Part shown: positions 1 through 7,821 of the stretch, piece after piece
Position numbering within the stretch: the stretch's first letter is position 1
Layout of the letters: each line of letters opens with the position of its first letter
Assembly (NCBI GenBank): GCA_023458835.1
Contig: JAEWWY010000192.1
Span: 1-22,688, forward strand
Length of the DNA: 22,688 nucleotides
Direction: 5' to 3'
Source: Bacillota bacterium
GTDB lineage: Bacteria; Bacillota; Clostridia; Christensenellales; Aristaeellaceae
Notes under the pieces: generated by a model
Seen by the model: the letters and a program-made list of their open reading frames with translations, nothing else
Told to the model about the DNA's origin: nothing
Databases searched by the model: none
Translations under genes and position numbers: made by a program

Positions 1-47
1 TGCAAATGGATATATGGTAGCATGGTGCCAAGAAAGAGGGTGGCAGG

Positions 48-278
48 GTGTATCTGAAGCGGCTGATGGACTTACGGCAGGATAGGGATCTGCAGCAGGC
101 GGAGATTGCCGCGCTGCTTCATACCACCCAACCCCAATACAGCCGGTACGAGCGGGGAGACCGGAATCTTCCGCTGTGCCACCTGATCACATTGGCCCAA
201 TTCTACAATACCTCCACAGACTATCTTCTGGGGTTGACGAATGATCCCCGCCCGGTCAAAGAAATCGCCGGGAAATAG
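48..278 (+). CDS. Small XRE-family helix-turn-helix transcriptional regulator
   Basis: A 76-residue protein that is almost entirely one Cro/C1-type DNA-binding domain. The helix-turn-helix is visible as QQAEIAALLHTTQPQYSRYE (about residues 17-36), with the typical continuation DRNLPLCHLITLAQFYNTSTDYLLGLT. The GTG start at 48 is chosen because a purine-rich GAGGGTGGCAGG precedes it. An internal ATG at 66 would cut into the first helix. There is no sensor or oligomerisation domain, so it resembles the short SinR-like or phage-type regulators. It lies about 160 bases upstream of asnA on the same strand, but nothing in the sequence shows that it controls asnA. The target is unknown. The gene appears complete although it sits at the window edge. 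Confidence 0.85.
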   Translation: MYLKRLMDLRQDRDLQQAEIAALLHTTQPQYSRYERGDRNLPLCHLITLAQFYNTSTDYLLGLTNDPRPVKEIAGK

Positions 279-365
279 CATGAACCCCGCTGGCCTGCGG
301 ATTTGAAGGAAAATGTGGCGCGTCTTGCAGGAAATTGATGAAAAAGCCAGAAATGTTCCATTTAT

Positions 366-434
366 GCTTTGACACCTTCCGTGGAACGGTGCGCAAAGCC
401 TGCGTTCAACCAAATGTTGAGGATGTGTCAAAGC
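366..434 (+). promoter_or_regulatory. Inverted-repeat leader element directly upstream of asnA
   Basis: A perfect 10-bp inverted repeat, GCTTTGACAC (366-375) and GTGTCAAAGC (425-434), ends two bases before the asnA ATG at 437. The 49 bases between the arms hold two further short stems that compete with each other: GAACG (384-388) with CGTTC (403-407), and TCAAC (406-410) with GTTGA (416-420). The only Shine-Dalgarno-like run, GAGGA at 419-423, lies in the second stem next to the right arm. As RNA this could fold into a closed multi-branch structure that gates translation. As DNA it could be an operator. The arms are seen directly; the regulatory role is inference. Confidence 0.4.
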
Positions 435-436
435 CT

Positions 437-1444
437 ATGCAACGTGTAACGATTCCGGAAGGGTACAGCTCCGTACTGAATTTGTATGAGACCCAAAGCG
501 CCATCGCGGTGATCAAGGCCAGCTTCCAGGACACGCTGTCCAGCGCCCTGAACCTCAAGCGCGTTTCGGCGCCGCTGTTTGTGGACGCGGCATCGGGCCT
601 GAACGATAACCTGAACGGCGTGGAGCAGCCTGTCAGCTTTCAGGTGCCGACCACCGGCATCACCGCCGAGGTGGTGCACTCCCTGGCCAAGTGGAAGCGC
701 ATGGCGCTGTACCGCTATGATTTTCGCCCGGGCAAGGGCCTGTATACGGATATGAACGCCATCCGCCGGGATGAGCAGTTGGATAACCTGCACTCCATCT
801 ACGTGGATCAGTGGGACTGGGAAAAGGTGATCGCCCCCCAGGACCGCACCGTAGAATACCTGAAAACCACGGTGCAGGCCATCGTCACCTGCATCTGCCA
901 TACGCTGGACACCGTTCGTGCGCGGTTTCATCAGGTGGATGTGCGGCTGCGCCGCGAGGTGAGCTTCATCACCGCCCAGGAGCTGGAGGACCGCTATCCC
1001 GGCGCCTCCCCCGAGCAGCGGGAATACCTGTTTGTGCGGGAGCACGGCACGGCCTTTGTAATGCAGATCGGCGGGAAGCTCCGCTCCGGACAGCCCCATG
1101 GCGGGCGCGCCCCGGACTATGACGACTGGCAGCTCAACGGCGACATTCTGTTTTACTATCCGCTGCTGGACTGCGTGATGGAGATTTCCTCCATGGGCAT
1201 CCGCGTGGACAGCGCGTCGCTGGACAGGCAGCTTGCCCTGGCCCATTGCGATGACCGCCGCGGCCTGCCTTTCCACCGCATGCTGCTATCCGGCGAGCTG
1301 CCCCTGACCATGGGCGGGGGCATCGGCCAGTCGCGCCTGTGCATGCTGCTGCTGAACAAGGCCCATATCGGCGAGGTGCAGTCCTCCATCTGGGATCAGG
1401 ATACCGTGGAGGCCTGCGGGCGCGCCAGGGTCATGCTGCTGTGA
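437..1444 (+). CDS. asnA: Aspartate-ammonia ligase (asparagine synthetase A)
   Basis: Makes asparagine from aspartate, ammonia and ATP (giving AMP and pyrophosphate) in the cytoplasm. It is a class II aminoacyl-tRNA-synthetase-like enzyme. The 335-residue product carries the family blocks in order: VVHSLAKWKR, GLYTDMNAIRRDE, YVDQWDWE, GGKLRSGQPHGGRAPDYDDW, LNGDILFYYP, SSMGIRVD and the C-terminal GGGIGQSRLCMLLL. The reading frame is open back to TTG 335/ATG 338, which has a good AGGA five bases before ATG 338. The start at 437 is preferred because the protein then begins like other AsnA proteins (MQRVTIPEGY), and the extra 34 residues look unrelated to the family. The Shine-Dalgarno for 437 (GAGGA) is 13 bases away, so initiation may be unusual. 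It converges with gdhA, another ammonia-assimilating gene. Confidence 0.95.
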   Translation: MQRVTIPEGYSSVLNLYETQSAIAVIKASFQDTLSSALNLKRVSAPLFVDAASGLNDNLNGVEQPVSFQVPTTGITAEVVHSLAKWKRMALYRYDFRPGKGLYTDMNAIRRDEQLDNLHSIYVDQWDWEKVIAPQDRTVEYLKTTVQAIVTCICHTLDTVRARFHQVDVRLRREVSFITAQELEDRYPGASPEQREYLFVREHGTAFVMQIGGKLRSGQPHGGRAPDYDDWQLNGDILFYYPLLDCVMEISSMGIRVDSASLDRQLALAHCDDRRGLPFHRMLLSGELPLTMGGGIGQSRLCMLLLNKAHIGEVQSSIWDQDTVEACGRARVMLL

Positions 1445-1445
1445 C

Positions 1446-1469
1446 GCCCGGCGCATAGCTTGCGCGGGC
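1446..1469 (+). terminator. Hairpin just after the asnA stop codon
   Basis: GCCC-g-GCGCA, loop TAGCT, then TGCGC-GGGC forms a nine-pair stem with one bulged G, starting two bases after the asnA stop. No T-run follows, so it is at best a weak or Rho-assisted terminator or a 3' end stabiliser. Confidence 0.4.
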
Positions 1470-1477
1470 AGATGAAT

Positions 1478-1543
1478 GGGGCTGCCGCAATAGGCGCAAA
1501 TCTTGCATATATTATGCAATGATGCGGCTCATGCGGCAGCCCC
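1478..1543. terminator. Bidirectional stem between convergent asnA and gdhA
   Basis: A perfect 12-bp inverted repeat, GGGGCTGCCGCA (1478-1489) and TGCGGCAGCCCC (1532-1543), sits in the gap between two convergent genes. A second, AT-rich palindrome is nested inside it: TTGCATA-TAT-TATGCAA (1503-1519). The outer stem is followed on the plus strand by TTCCGTTTCC, which is T-rich but interrupted. The likely job is to stop transcription from both sides. The nested palindrome is more than a terminator needs and may be a protein-binding site. Confidence 0.55.
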
Positions 1544-1560
1544 TTCCGTTTCCGGCCGGT

Positions 1561-2823
1561 TCAGGGGAAGACGCCCCGGATCTTCTTGGCTTTTACGATG
1601 CGGTTCAGGGCCACCATATAGGCCCCCATGCGCATTGTCGTATGATTGGCCTGGGATTTGTTCCATACCTCATCAAAGGCCCGGGACATGACGCGCTCCA
1701 GGGTCTGGTTGACCGCGTCCTCGTCCCATGTCATGGATTGAATATTCTGCACCCATTCCAGATAGGACACCACCACACCGCCGGCATTGGCCAGAATGTC
1801 CGGGATCACCGTGACCCCCTTGGCCTCCAGAATCCTGTCCGCTTCCACGGTCGTCGGGCCGTTGGCCCCCTCGACGATGATCCTGGCGCGGATATCCCCC
1901 GCATTATGCTCGTGGATTTGGTTTTCAATGGCCGCCGGGATCAGCACGTCGCTGTCAAGGAGCAGGAGCTGCTCGTTGGTGATATGCTCCACCCCCTCCT
2001 CCCTGTATTCGGTGAGGGGCCTTAGGCTGTCACCGCCCACAAAGTCCAGCACCTTGCTGACGCAAAGGCCCGAGGGGGCGTACAGCCCGCCGGAAACATC
2101 GCTCACGGCAATGATCGTGCAGCCTATGTCGGAAAGCAGCCGGGCGGCGGCTCCACCCACGTTGCCCATGCCCTGGATGGCAACGCGGGTCCCCTTCTCA
2201 GGCAGCCCGGAGCGCCGCAGCACCTCCCGGGAGATCAGCATGACGCCGCGGCCCGTGGCATCCTGCCGGCCCAGGGAGCCCCCCAGCTCGATCGGCTTGC
2301 CGGTGACCACGCCGTGCACGGTATACCCCTTGAATATGCTGTATGTATCCATGATCCATCCCATGATCTGGGCGTTGGTGCCCACATCCGGGGCGGGGAT
2401 GTCCCTTTCCGGGCCGATCAGGGGCAGGATCATGGCCGTATACCGCCGGGTCAGCCGCTCCAGCTCTCCTTTGGACAGTTCCCGGGGGTCCACCTTGACG
2501 GCGCCCTTGGCCCCGCCATAGGGGATGTTCACCACCGCGCACTTGAGCGACATCCACGCGGCCAAGGCTTTCACCTCGTTGATGTCAACGTCCTGATGGT
2601 AGCGGATGCCGCCCTTGCAGGGCCCCAGGGAGCTGGAATGCTGCACCCGGTACCCCTCAAAAACCCGGATGCTCCCGTCATCCATAACGATGGGCACCGC
2701 CACCTTGAGCTCCCTTTCCGGATGCCTGACCGCGGCATATTCCCGCTGGGGGAGGCCCAGCAGCCCGGCGGCCCTCTCCAGCACCTCCAGCATGTTGTCG
2801 TAGGGATTGTAGTTCCCGCTCAT
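1561..2823 (-). CDS. gdhA: Glutamate dehydrogenase (Glu/Leu/Phe/Val family)
   Basis: A 420-residue dehydrogenase interconverting glutamate with 2-oxoglutarate and ammonia in the cytoplasm. The N-terminal substrate domain has PCKGGIRYH (Lys70), LKCAV (Lys94), PYGGAKGAV (catalytic Lys106) and APDVGTN (Asp146). The C-terminal Rossmann domain has IQGMGNVGG (about 217-224), and the second strand ends in Asp242 (AVSD), which usually means NAD rather than NADP preference. The length is typical of the hexameric clostridial or archaeal-type enzymes of about 420 residues. The ATG has AGGAAGGAG upstream. A GC-rich gap of 158 bases separates it from the response-regulator gene; several short GC stems but no clear promoter are visible there. 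A related leucine-type amino-acid dehydrogenase is less likely given the length and the Lys70/Lys94 pattern. Confidence 0.92.
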   Translation of the reverse strand: MSGNYNPYDNMLEVLERAAGLLGLPQREYAAVRHPERELKVAVPIVMDDGSIRVFEGYRVQHSSSLGPCKGGIRYHQDVDINEVKALAAWMSLKCAVVNIPYGGAKGAVKVDPRELSKGELERLTRRYTAMILPLIGPERDIPAPDVGTNAQIMGWIMDTYSIFKGYTVHGVVTGKPIELGGSLGRQDATGRGVMLISREVLRRSGLPEKGTRVAIQGMGNVGGAAARLLSDIGCTIIAVSDVSGGLYAPSGLCVSKVLDFVGGDSLRPLTEYREEGVEHITNEQLLLLDSDVLIPAAIENQIHEHNAGDIRARIIVEGANGPTTVEADRILEAKGVTVIPDILANAGGVVVSYLEWVQNIQSMTWDEDAVNQTLERVMSRAFDEVWNKSQANHTTMRMGAYMVALNRIVKAKKIRGVFP

Positions 2824-2981
2824 TGCACATCTCCTTCCTGATGGAAAAATATATTGTTTCTATGGGCGGCGAAGGCCGGACCCGTGTTGATAGCTTTATA
2901 TTACCATCTGGCGAACCTGGCGTCTATAGCCGGGCGGATCATCGGCGGGGCCGCCTTCCGGCTGCCCTTATGCCCAACGTT

Positions 2982-4505
2982 TCAGGAGGTCTTTTCCCTT
3001 TGAATAAACTCTGTGGGGGTCATGCCGACGGAGCGCTTGAAAATCTGGCTGAAATACTGCGGATTGTTGCCGCACCCGACTTCCGCCGCGATTTCATAGA
3101 TGTGCCCCGCCGCACCGGCAAGCAGCAGCTCCTTTGCCCGCTCAATGCGCACGCGGGAGAGAAACGCCGAGAACTTCTCGCCGGTTTTCAGCGCGAATTG
3201 CTTGCTGAGATAATCCACGTTCATGTACAGGCGGTTTTCCGCGAGCCATTTCAAGGAAAGATCTGAGTTGGAGATGTTGCTTTGCACATAGCGCCTGATT
3301 TGCGCCACAAAATCGGCCTCGCCTTCCGCCTCCGCCTGGGAACGGGCGGAGGAAAGCTCCGACAGCTTCTTCAGCAGCGCTTCCCGCAGGGCATCGGGAT
3401 TGTCCTCCTGCTCAAAATCGATGCGCGCTATGCCGGAAAGCGCGTGCGGATCACCGGACAGGGACGCGTACTTTACCAGTATCCCGGAGGCGATGAGCCT
3501 GAGAAACTGTATGTCTCCCGTGGAGCCGAGCAGCTCGGCGATCCGCCCCAGCACCGCGCCGCGCTTGGGCGCGCCGGTCTGCGCCAGCTCTGCCACCAGC
3601 GTGCCGCAGGCATGTATAAGCCTTGAAAAATTGTTGAGGTGCACGCTGCGCGCGCCATGCATAAGCGTCACCGTATCAAAGCGCAGAAGCCTTGGCATCA
3701 GGATGCGCATCAATTCCGCGAGGCTGGCGCAGGACACCCGCTGATATTCGATGCGCGTGCTTTGATCCGGTGCGGATAGCGAGGCAAAGGCCGAGTCCAG
3801 CCCGGTGTACAGGGAGGTATAGCTTTCAAAGAAAACGATGAGCGCCATGTTCACATAAAGCACATGCTGGAGGACGCCCTCGGCCCTTTTTTGATGCAGC
3901 GCGCCGATCTGCTTCAGGCAGGCATCCACGCTTTGCGGCTCAACATAATAGAAATAGCACAGCTCATAGTTCACATTTTCCACGTCAAGATACTGGCTGT
4001 TGCGCCCGATCAATTCCTCCAGCGGCGTTTCCGTGCCCAGGGCTTCGGCAATCATGCTTTGTATAAGCATCTGGCGCCTGTCGGTGATGAACTGCCGGTG
4101 ATGCTGCTCAAGGTCGGACCGCCGCCGCTTTTGATAGCATTCCTCCCGGACCTCCGTCATGATCTGGAGGAGCTGCTGCGCGTTGGTAGGCTTGAGGAGA
4201 TAATGCCGGATGCCCCAGCGCATGGCTTCCTTGGCGAATTCAAACTCCGCGTGCCCGGAGAGGATCACAAACTGCGTGTCAAGGCGCGCCTCCGCGGTCC
4301 GGGCGATCAGCTCAAGGCCGTTTAAGCCCGGCATCTTGATATCCGTAAGGACGATGTCGGGATATTCGTCCAGGATCGTATCATAGGCCTCCGCTCCGTT
4401 TTTGCACAGGCCGATGACCGAGATCCCCAGGGCTTCCCAATCGATGGAAGCGCGGATGGACTCGCGTATGGCGCGCTCATCATCCACGATCAGCAGGCGA
4501 AGCAT
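2982..4505 (-). CDS. YesN-like response regulator with AraC DNA-binding domain
   Basis: A 507-residue response regulator. Residues 1-120 form a receiver domain with acidic pair Asp8/Asp9, phospho-acceptor Asp55 in LTDIKMPG, Ser83 and Lys105 (LLKP). A long linker of about 270 residues is typical of the YesN family. The last 100 residues are an AraC-type double helix-turn-helix (IRRYVQSNISNSDLSLKWLA; GCGNNPQYFSQIFKRSVGMT). It starts inside the 3' end of the sensor-kinase gene (26-base overlap) with a strong GGGGAGGG five bases before ATG, so the two are translationally coupled. By analogy with B. subtilis YesMN it should activate the divergent transporter/GH105 operon once phosphorylated. That target is inferred from position. 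Confidence 0.93.
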   Translation of the reverse strand: MLRLLIVDDERAIRESIRASIDWEALGISVIGLCKNGAEAYDTILDEYPDIVLTDIKMPGLNGLELIARTAEARLDTQFVILSGHAEFEFAKEAMRWGIRHYLLKPTNAQQLLQIMTEVREECYQKRRRSDLEQHHRQFITDRRQMLIQSMIAEALGTETPLEELIGRNSQYLDVENVNYELCYFYYVEPQSVDACLKQIGALHQKRAEGVLQHVLYVNMALIVFFESYTSLYTGLDSAFASLSAPDQSTRIEYQRVSCASLAELMRILMPRLLRFDTVTLMHGARSVHLNNFSRLIHACGTLVAELAQTGAPKRGAVLGRIAELLGSTGDIQFLRLIASGILVKYASLSGDPHALSGIARIDFEQEDNPDALREALLKKLSELSSARSQAEAEGEADFVAQIRRYVQSNISNSDLSLKWLAENRLYMNVDYLSKQFALKTGEKFSAFLSRVRIERAKELLLAGAAGHIYEIAAEVGCGNNPQYFSQIFKRSVGMTPTEFIQREKTS

Positions 4506-6306
4506 CCGATCCCTCCCCTGCGGGCGCCGCGGCCGTCAAGCCCGGGATGCCCGCCGTTTTGTCCAGCGGGATGCGCAGGCGGCATACCGCGTAGCTGCCT
4601 TCATTGAATAGCTGAAGGCCGAAGGCTTCCCCAAAGGTCAGGCGCATCCGCGCGTCGATATTGGTCAGCCCGATCCCGAAGCCGTGCGGGCGGATTTCGC
4701 CTGTGCGCAGATGCTCCAGCAGCCCCGCCTCCATGCGGGAACCGCTGTTTTTCACATCGATGACCAGCACGCCCCGCGCCGCATAGGCCTCCACACAGAT
4801 ATCGCAGCACTCATCCAGGCTTGACTCCACCGCGTATTTTACCGCGTTTTCCACAAGGGGCTGGATGGCCAGCTTGGGTATTTGCACATTCATCAGATCC
4901 TGGGGTACATGCCGGGTGTACACCAGGCGATCCTCAAAGCGATAGCGCTGGATCACCATATAGCACTCCACCAGCGCCAGCTCCTCGCCAAGGGTCAGCA
5001 GCTTCTTGTGCCGGTTCAGGGAAACGCGCAGAAACCGCCCAAGGGCGTCGACGATGCGGGAAATGTCCGGCGCGCCCGCGGCCTGCGCCCGCCAGTTGAT
5101 GCTTTCCAGCACATTGTAGAGGAAATGCGGGTTGATCTGCGCCTCCAGCGCCTGTAGCTGCGCCTCCTTGGCCAGCAGCTCGCTCACGTACCGCTCCTGG
5201 ATCAATTGGGTGATTTCACCCGCCATTTTGTCAAAATGCCGGTGCAGCAGCCCCACCTCATCGGTGCGGGCGGCCTCTTCCCGCCCTCCGTCGGTGCGGG
5301 CCATTTCCTGGCCCCGGAAAACGCGCATCTTGTCCGCCAGCGCGGTAAAGCCCTTGGAAATGGAGCGGGCGATGACGCTGGAAAGTATTGCCGTCACGAG
5401 CATCGCGGCCAGCAAAATCGACAGGAACAGCAGGTAGGAGCTGCGCTGGCCGTTCCATTGCTTATCGTAGGATACCAGGCAGATATAGTCCCACCCGTAT
5501 TCGTCCATGGCGCCCCGCTGGGCAAAGTAATGGCCGTCCCGCAGGCGGACCACGCCGTAATCGCCCTTCAGCCCCCGCAGGACGGCCTGCGCGTCCTGCC
5601 CGCTTAAGGCCGGGCTTTGATAGAATACGCCGCCGCTGCCGTTGAGCATGTAATAGGTGTGCTCATAAGCGTTGTTGAAGGTTGTGGCGTCCTTTACAAG
5701 CTGTTCAAGGTCCAGGCAGATGATCAGGACGCCGGTGGTTGCCAGGTTAAAGGGCTGCACCTGCCTGATGGCGCGGCTGACGAACAGCCCGTGGCTTTGG
5801 CTCCACTGCGTGTTGATGATGGCGCGCCCTTCGTTTTCCAGCACCTGCTCATACAGCGCCTGCGTTACCTCCGGCGGCGTCCGGGCGGCATCGCTGCCGG
5901 AATGGACGGAAAACGCGCCGGTGATCAGGCTGATGTAGCGGATCCCGTAATGGCGGTACTGCTGGTAAAAGCCGATGATTGAGTTGTAAAGCGCTTGGTA
6001 GGCGATGCGCCGCTCGGGCGTCTGCTCGCCGCTGTGCACGATGGAAAGCTGCCTTTGAATGGCCGTGTCGCTGAGGATATAACTGGTCAGGGATTTAACG
6101 TTGTCCAGCGACTGGTCCAGCCGCTCCGAGCTGTACACAAGGGAGTTGGCCATGGCCTGGGATAGCTGCGCGCGGTTCCCGCTGAGTATGTACAGGCCCA
6201 GGATCGATGCCACCCCCAGGATCAGCAGCTCCGCCCCCACCGCAAGCAAAAGGATCTTTTTCCGCAAGGACAGGCGGCTGGCCCAGCCCAGGCCGGTCAC
6301 AGGCAT
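4480..6306 (-). CDS. YesM-like membrane sensor histidine kinase
   Basis: About 608 residues. A cytoplasmic start (SLRKK) is followed by TM1 (about 19-42), a large extracellular sensing region (about 44-288), TM2 (about 291-314), a HAMP-like linker, the His_kinase block EAQINPHFLYN with phospho-acceptor His near residue 395, an N-box (VENAVKYAVE) and a G-box (HGFGIGLTNID). This is the order of the YesM/5TM-free sugar-sensing kinases. The start is uncertain: GTG 6309 and ATG 6306 lie on or within two bases of the GGAGG site, whereas GTG 6300 is eight bases from it and may be the true start. It heads the kinase-regulator operon and is transcribed away from the solute-binding protein gene. It probably senses an extracellular sugar, perhaps through that binding protein. 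Confidence 0.93.
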   Translation of the reverse strand: MPVTGLGWASRLSLRKKILLLAVGAELLILGVASILGLYILSGNRAQLSQAMANSLVYSSERLDQSLDNVKSLTSYILSDTAIQRQLSIVHSGEQTPERRIAYQALYNSIIGFYQQYRHYGIRYISLITGAFSVHSGSDAARTPPEVTQALYEQVLENEGRAIINTQWSQSHGLFVSRAIRQVQPFNLATTGVLIICLDLEQLVKDATTFNNAYEHTYYMLNGSGGVFYQSPALSGQDAQAVLRGLKGDYGVVRLRDGHYFAQRGAMDEYGWDYICLVSYDKQWNGQRSSYLLFLSILLAAMLVTAILSSVIARSISKGFTALADKMRVFRGQEMARTDGGREEAARTDEVGLLHRHFDKMAGEITQLIQERYVSELLAKEAQLQALEAQINPHFLYNVLESINWRAQAAGAPDISRIVDALGRFLRVSLNRHKKLLTLGEELALVECYMVIQRYRFEDRLVYTRHVPQDLMNVQIPKLAIQPLVENAVKYAVESSLDECCDICVEAYAARGVLVIDVKNSGSRMEAGLLEHLRTGEIRPHGFGIGLTNIDARMRLTFGEAFGLQLFNEGSYAVCRLRIPLDKTAGIPGLTAAAPAGEGSDASPADRG

Positions 6307-6357
6307 CACCTCCGGAAATGTTGAATGAACGCACTTGTATGACAGTATCCTTATTCT

Positions 6358-6385
6358 AGTGTAGCGCGCTCAAAGACGCAAGCAA
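6358..6385 (-). promoter_or_regulatory. Candidate sigma-A promoter of the kinase/regulator operon
   Basis: Read on the minus strand: TTGCTT (6380-6385), 16 bases, TACACT (6358-6363). It lies about 50 bases upstream of the kinase start. Matches to consensus are moderate. TAGAAT just downstream is an alternative -10. Confidence 0.35.
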
Positions 6386-6421
6386 AATCGGCACGTTCAT
6401 GCCCGGACAATGAAAAACGCG

Positions 6422-6440
6422 GTTTTGTGGTGCACAAAAC
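6422..6440. promoter_or_regulatory. Palindromic operator candidate in the divergent promoter region
   Basis: A perfect inverted repeat, GTTTTGTG (6422-6429), GTG spacer, CACAAAAC (6433-6440), between the two divergent promoters and just upstream of the -35 region of the solute-binding protein gene. The placement fits an activator or repressor site. Two-fold symmetry is unusual for AraC-type regulators, which favour direct repeats, so a different regulator may act here. Confidence 0.4.
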
Positions 6441-6453
6441 AAAGGATTTTTGC

Positions 6454-6482
6454 TTTTTGTTTTCCGGTGCTGTCTTTATAAT
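6454..6482 (+). promoter_or_regulatory. Promoter of the oligosaccharide uptake operon
   Basis: A perfect TATAAT (6477-6482) sits 55 bases before the ATG. At 17-base spacing the -35 position is only TTTTTG (6454-6459), a poor match. A good -10 with a weak -35 is what an activator-dependent promoter looks like, consistent with control by the adjacent response regulator. Confidence 0.5.
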
Positions 6483-6537
6483 AAACATAGATTGGGCCGC
6501 GTTAAAGGGCCGAAAATAATACGGGGAGGAATCCAGA

Positions 6538-7806
6538 ATGAAGAAAATCGCCGTGTTCCTTGTGCTGACGCTGCTTGTCAGCGCTTTTGCCATGCCTGTG
6601 CTGGCGGAAACGAAGATGAGCGTCGCCTGGTGGGGCAATCAGACCCGCAACGAGCGGACGCAGGCTGCGCTGGACCTGTACGCCGGGGAGAACCCCGGAA
6701 CCAGCTTCGATGTGCAGATGAATGTATGGAACGACTATTGGGCCGCGCTGGCCACCGCCGCCGCCGGCAGCGCGCTGCCGGACGTGATCCAGATGGATTA
6801 CCAATACCTCACCCAATACGTGGACAATAAGCTGCTGGTTGACCTCAAGCCCTATATTGCGGACGGTACGCTGGCTGTTTCCGACGTCAACGCGGGCATC
6901 CTGGACTCCGGCTCTGTGGGCGGCGGCGTATACGCCATATGCCTGGGCGTGAACGCGCCATCCCTGCTTTACAACAAAACGCTTCTGGACGCGCATGGCA
7001 TCGCCGTCAAGGACAACATGACCATGGACGATTTCATTGCCCTGAGCAAGGAGGTTTTCGAGAAAACCGGCTACAAGACCAACATCGGCTATGGCACGGA
7101 TATGCTGTTTGGCTACATCCTGCGCGGCCTTGGCCACAACCTCTTTGAGGGCGGCAAGCTGGCCGCGGCGCAGGAGGATGTGGAATACTTCTTCGGCCTG
7201 TATGAACAGGGGATCAAGGAAGGCTGGCATATCGGCAGCGAAGTCTTTGCGGAAGTATCGGTGGGCTCCGTGGAGCAGGACCCGATGATTTACGGCTCCG
7301 ATCCCGCAAACATGAGCTGGTGCGCCTTTTTCTGGAGCAATCAGATGACCGCCGTACAGGCTGCCGCGCCGGAGGGCATGGAGGTGGGCATCACCACCTG
7401 GCCGTCCCCCGATCCCGGAAAGAGCAATTACCTGAAACCCAGCCAGTTCTTCTCGGTATCTGCGCAGGGCGCGAACCCGGCTGAGGCCGTCAAGGTCGTA
7501 AACTATTTCCTCAACTCCGTGCCCTGCAACGATATCCTGCTGGGCGAGCGCGGGATTCCCGCCTCCGCCGCCGTTGCCGCCGCCATCGCGCCCAAGCTGG
7601 ATGAAGTCAACCAGAAGGTGATCGCCTATATCAATGACGTTGCCTCCCCCAACAGCTCCGCCGTGCCGGAAGCCGACCCGGTGGGCGCAACCGAAGTGTA
7701 CGCGGCCGTGGACGAGCTGGAGGAGCAGCTTTGCTACGGCGCCATCAGCGCCAAGGATGCGGCCGCCCCCTTCATGGAGAAAGCGGCCGCGGCCATGACC
7801 CGCTAA
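6538..7806 (+). CDS. Extracellular solute-binding protein of a sugar ABC importer (TogB-like)
   Basis: A 422-residue family 1 substrate-binding protein. The first 23 residues are a signal peptide ending AMPVLA-E. There is no lipobox cysteine, unusual for a Gram-positive binding protein, which normally needs a lipid anchor. The mature N-terminus MSVAWWGNQTRNERT followed by ALPDVIQMDYQYL resembles the oligogalacturonide-binding TogB group. GGGGAGG precedes the ATG. It is the first gene of an operon with two permeases and a GH105 hydrolase, and is separated from them by a hairpin. The substrate is inferred to be an unsaturated pectin-derived oligosaccharide from the GH105 neighbour; the sequence alone gives only 'carbohydrate'. 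Confidence 0.9.
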   Translation: MKKIAVFLVLTLLVSAFAMPVLAETKMSVAWWGNQTRNERTQAALDLYAGENPGTSFDVQMNVWNDYWAALATAAAGSALPDVIQMDYQYLTQYVDNKLLVDLKPYIADGTLAVSDVNAGILDSGSVGGGVYAICLGVNAPSLLYNKTLLDAHGIAVKDNMTMDDFIALSKEVFEKTGYKTNIGYGTDMLFGYILRGLGHNLFEGGKLAAAQEDVEYFFGLYEQGIKEGWHIGSEVFAEVSVGSVEQDPMIYGSDPANMSWCAFFWSNQMTAVQAAAPEGMEVGITTWPSPDPGKSNYLKPSQFFSVSAQGANPAEAVKVVNYFLNSVPCNDILLGERGIPASAAVAAAIAPKLDEVNQKVIAYINDVASPNSSAVPEADPVGATEVYAAVDELEEQLCYGAISAKDAAAPFMEKAAAAMTR

Positions 7807-7821
7807 GTTCCTTTCCGCGAC

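Noticed and set aside
279..436. T-box riboswitch upstream of asnA (CCGTGGAACGGTGCG resembles the T-box bulge)
   Set aside because: The core AGGGTGGNACCGCG is not present, the base after TGG does not fit tRNA-Asn, no terminator with a T-run follows, and the 158-base gap is short for a T-box leader.
428..1276. 282-residue minus-strand open frame opposite asnA
   Set aside because: The composition is biased and no family is recognisable; the opposite strand has full asnA conservation.
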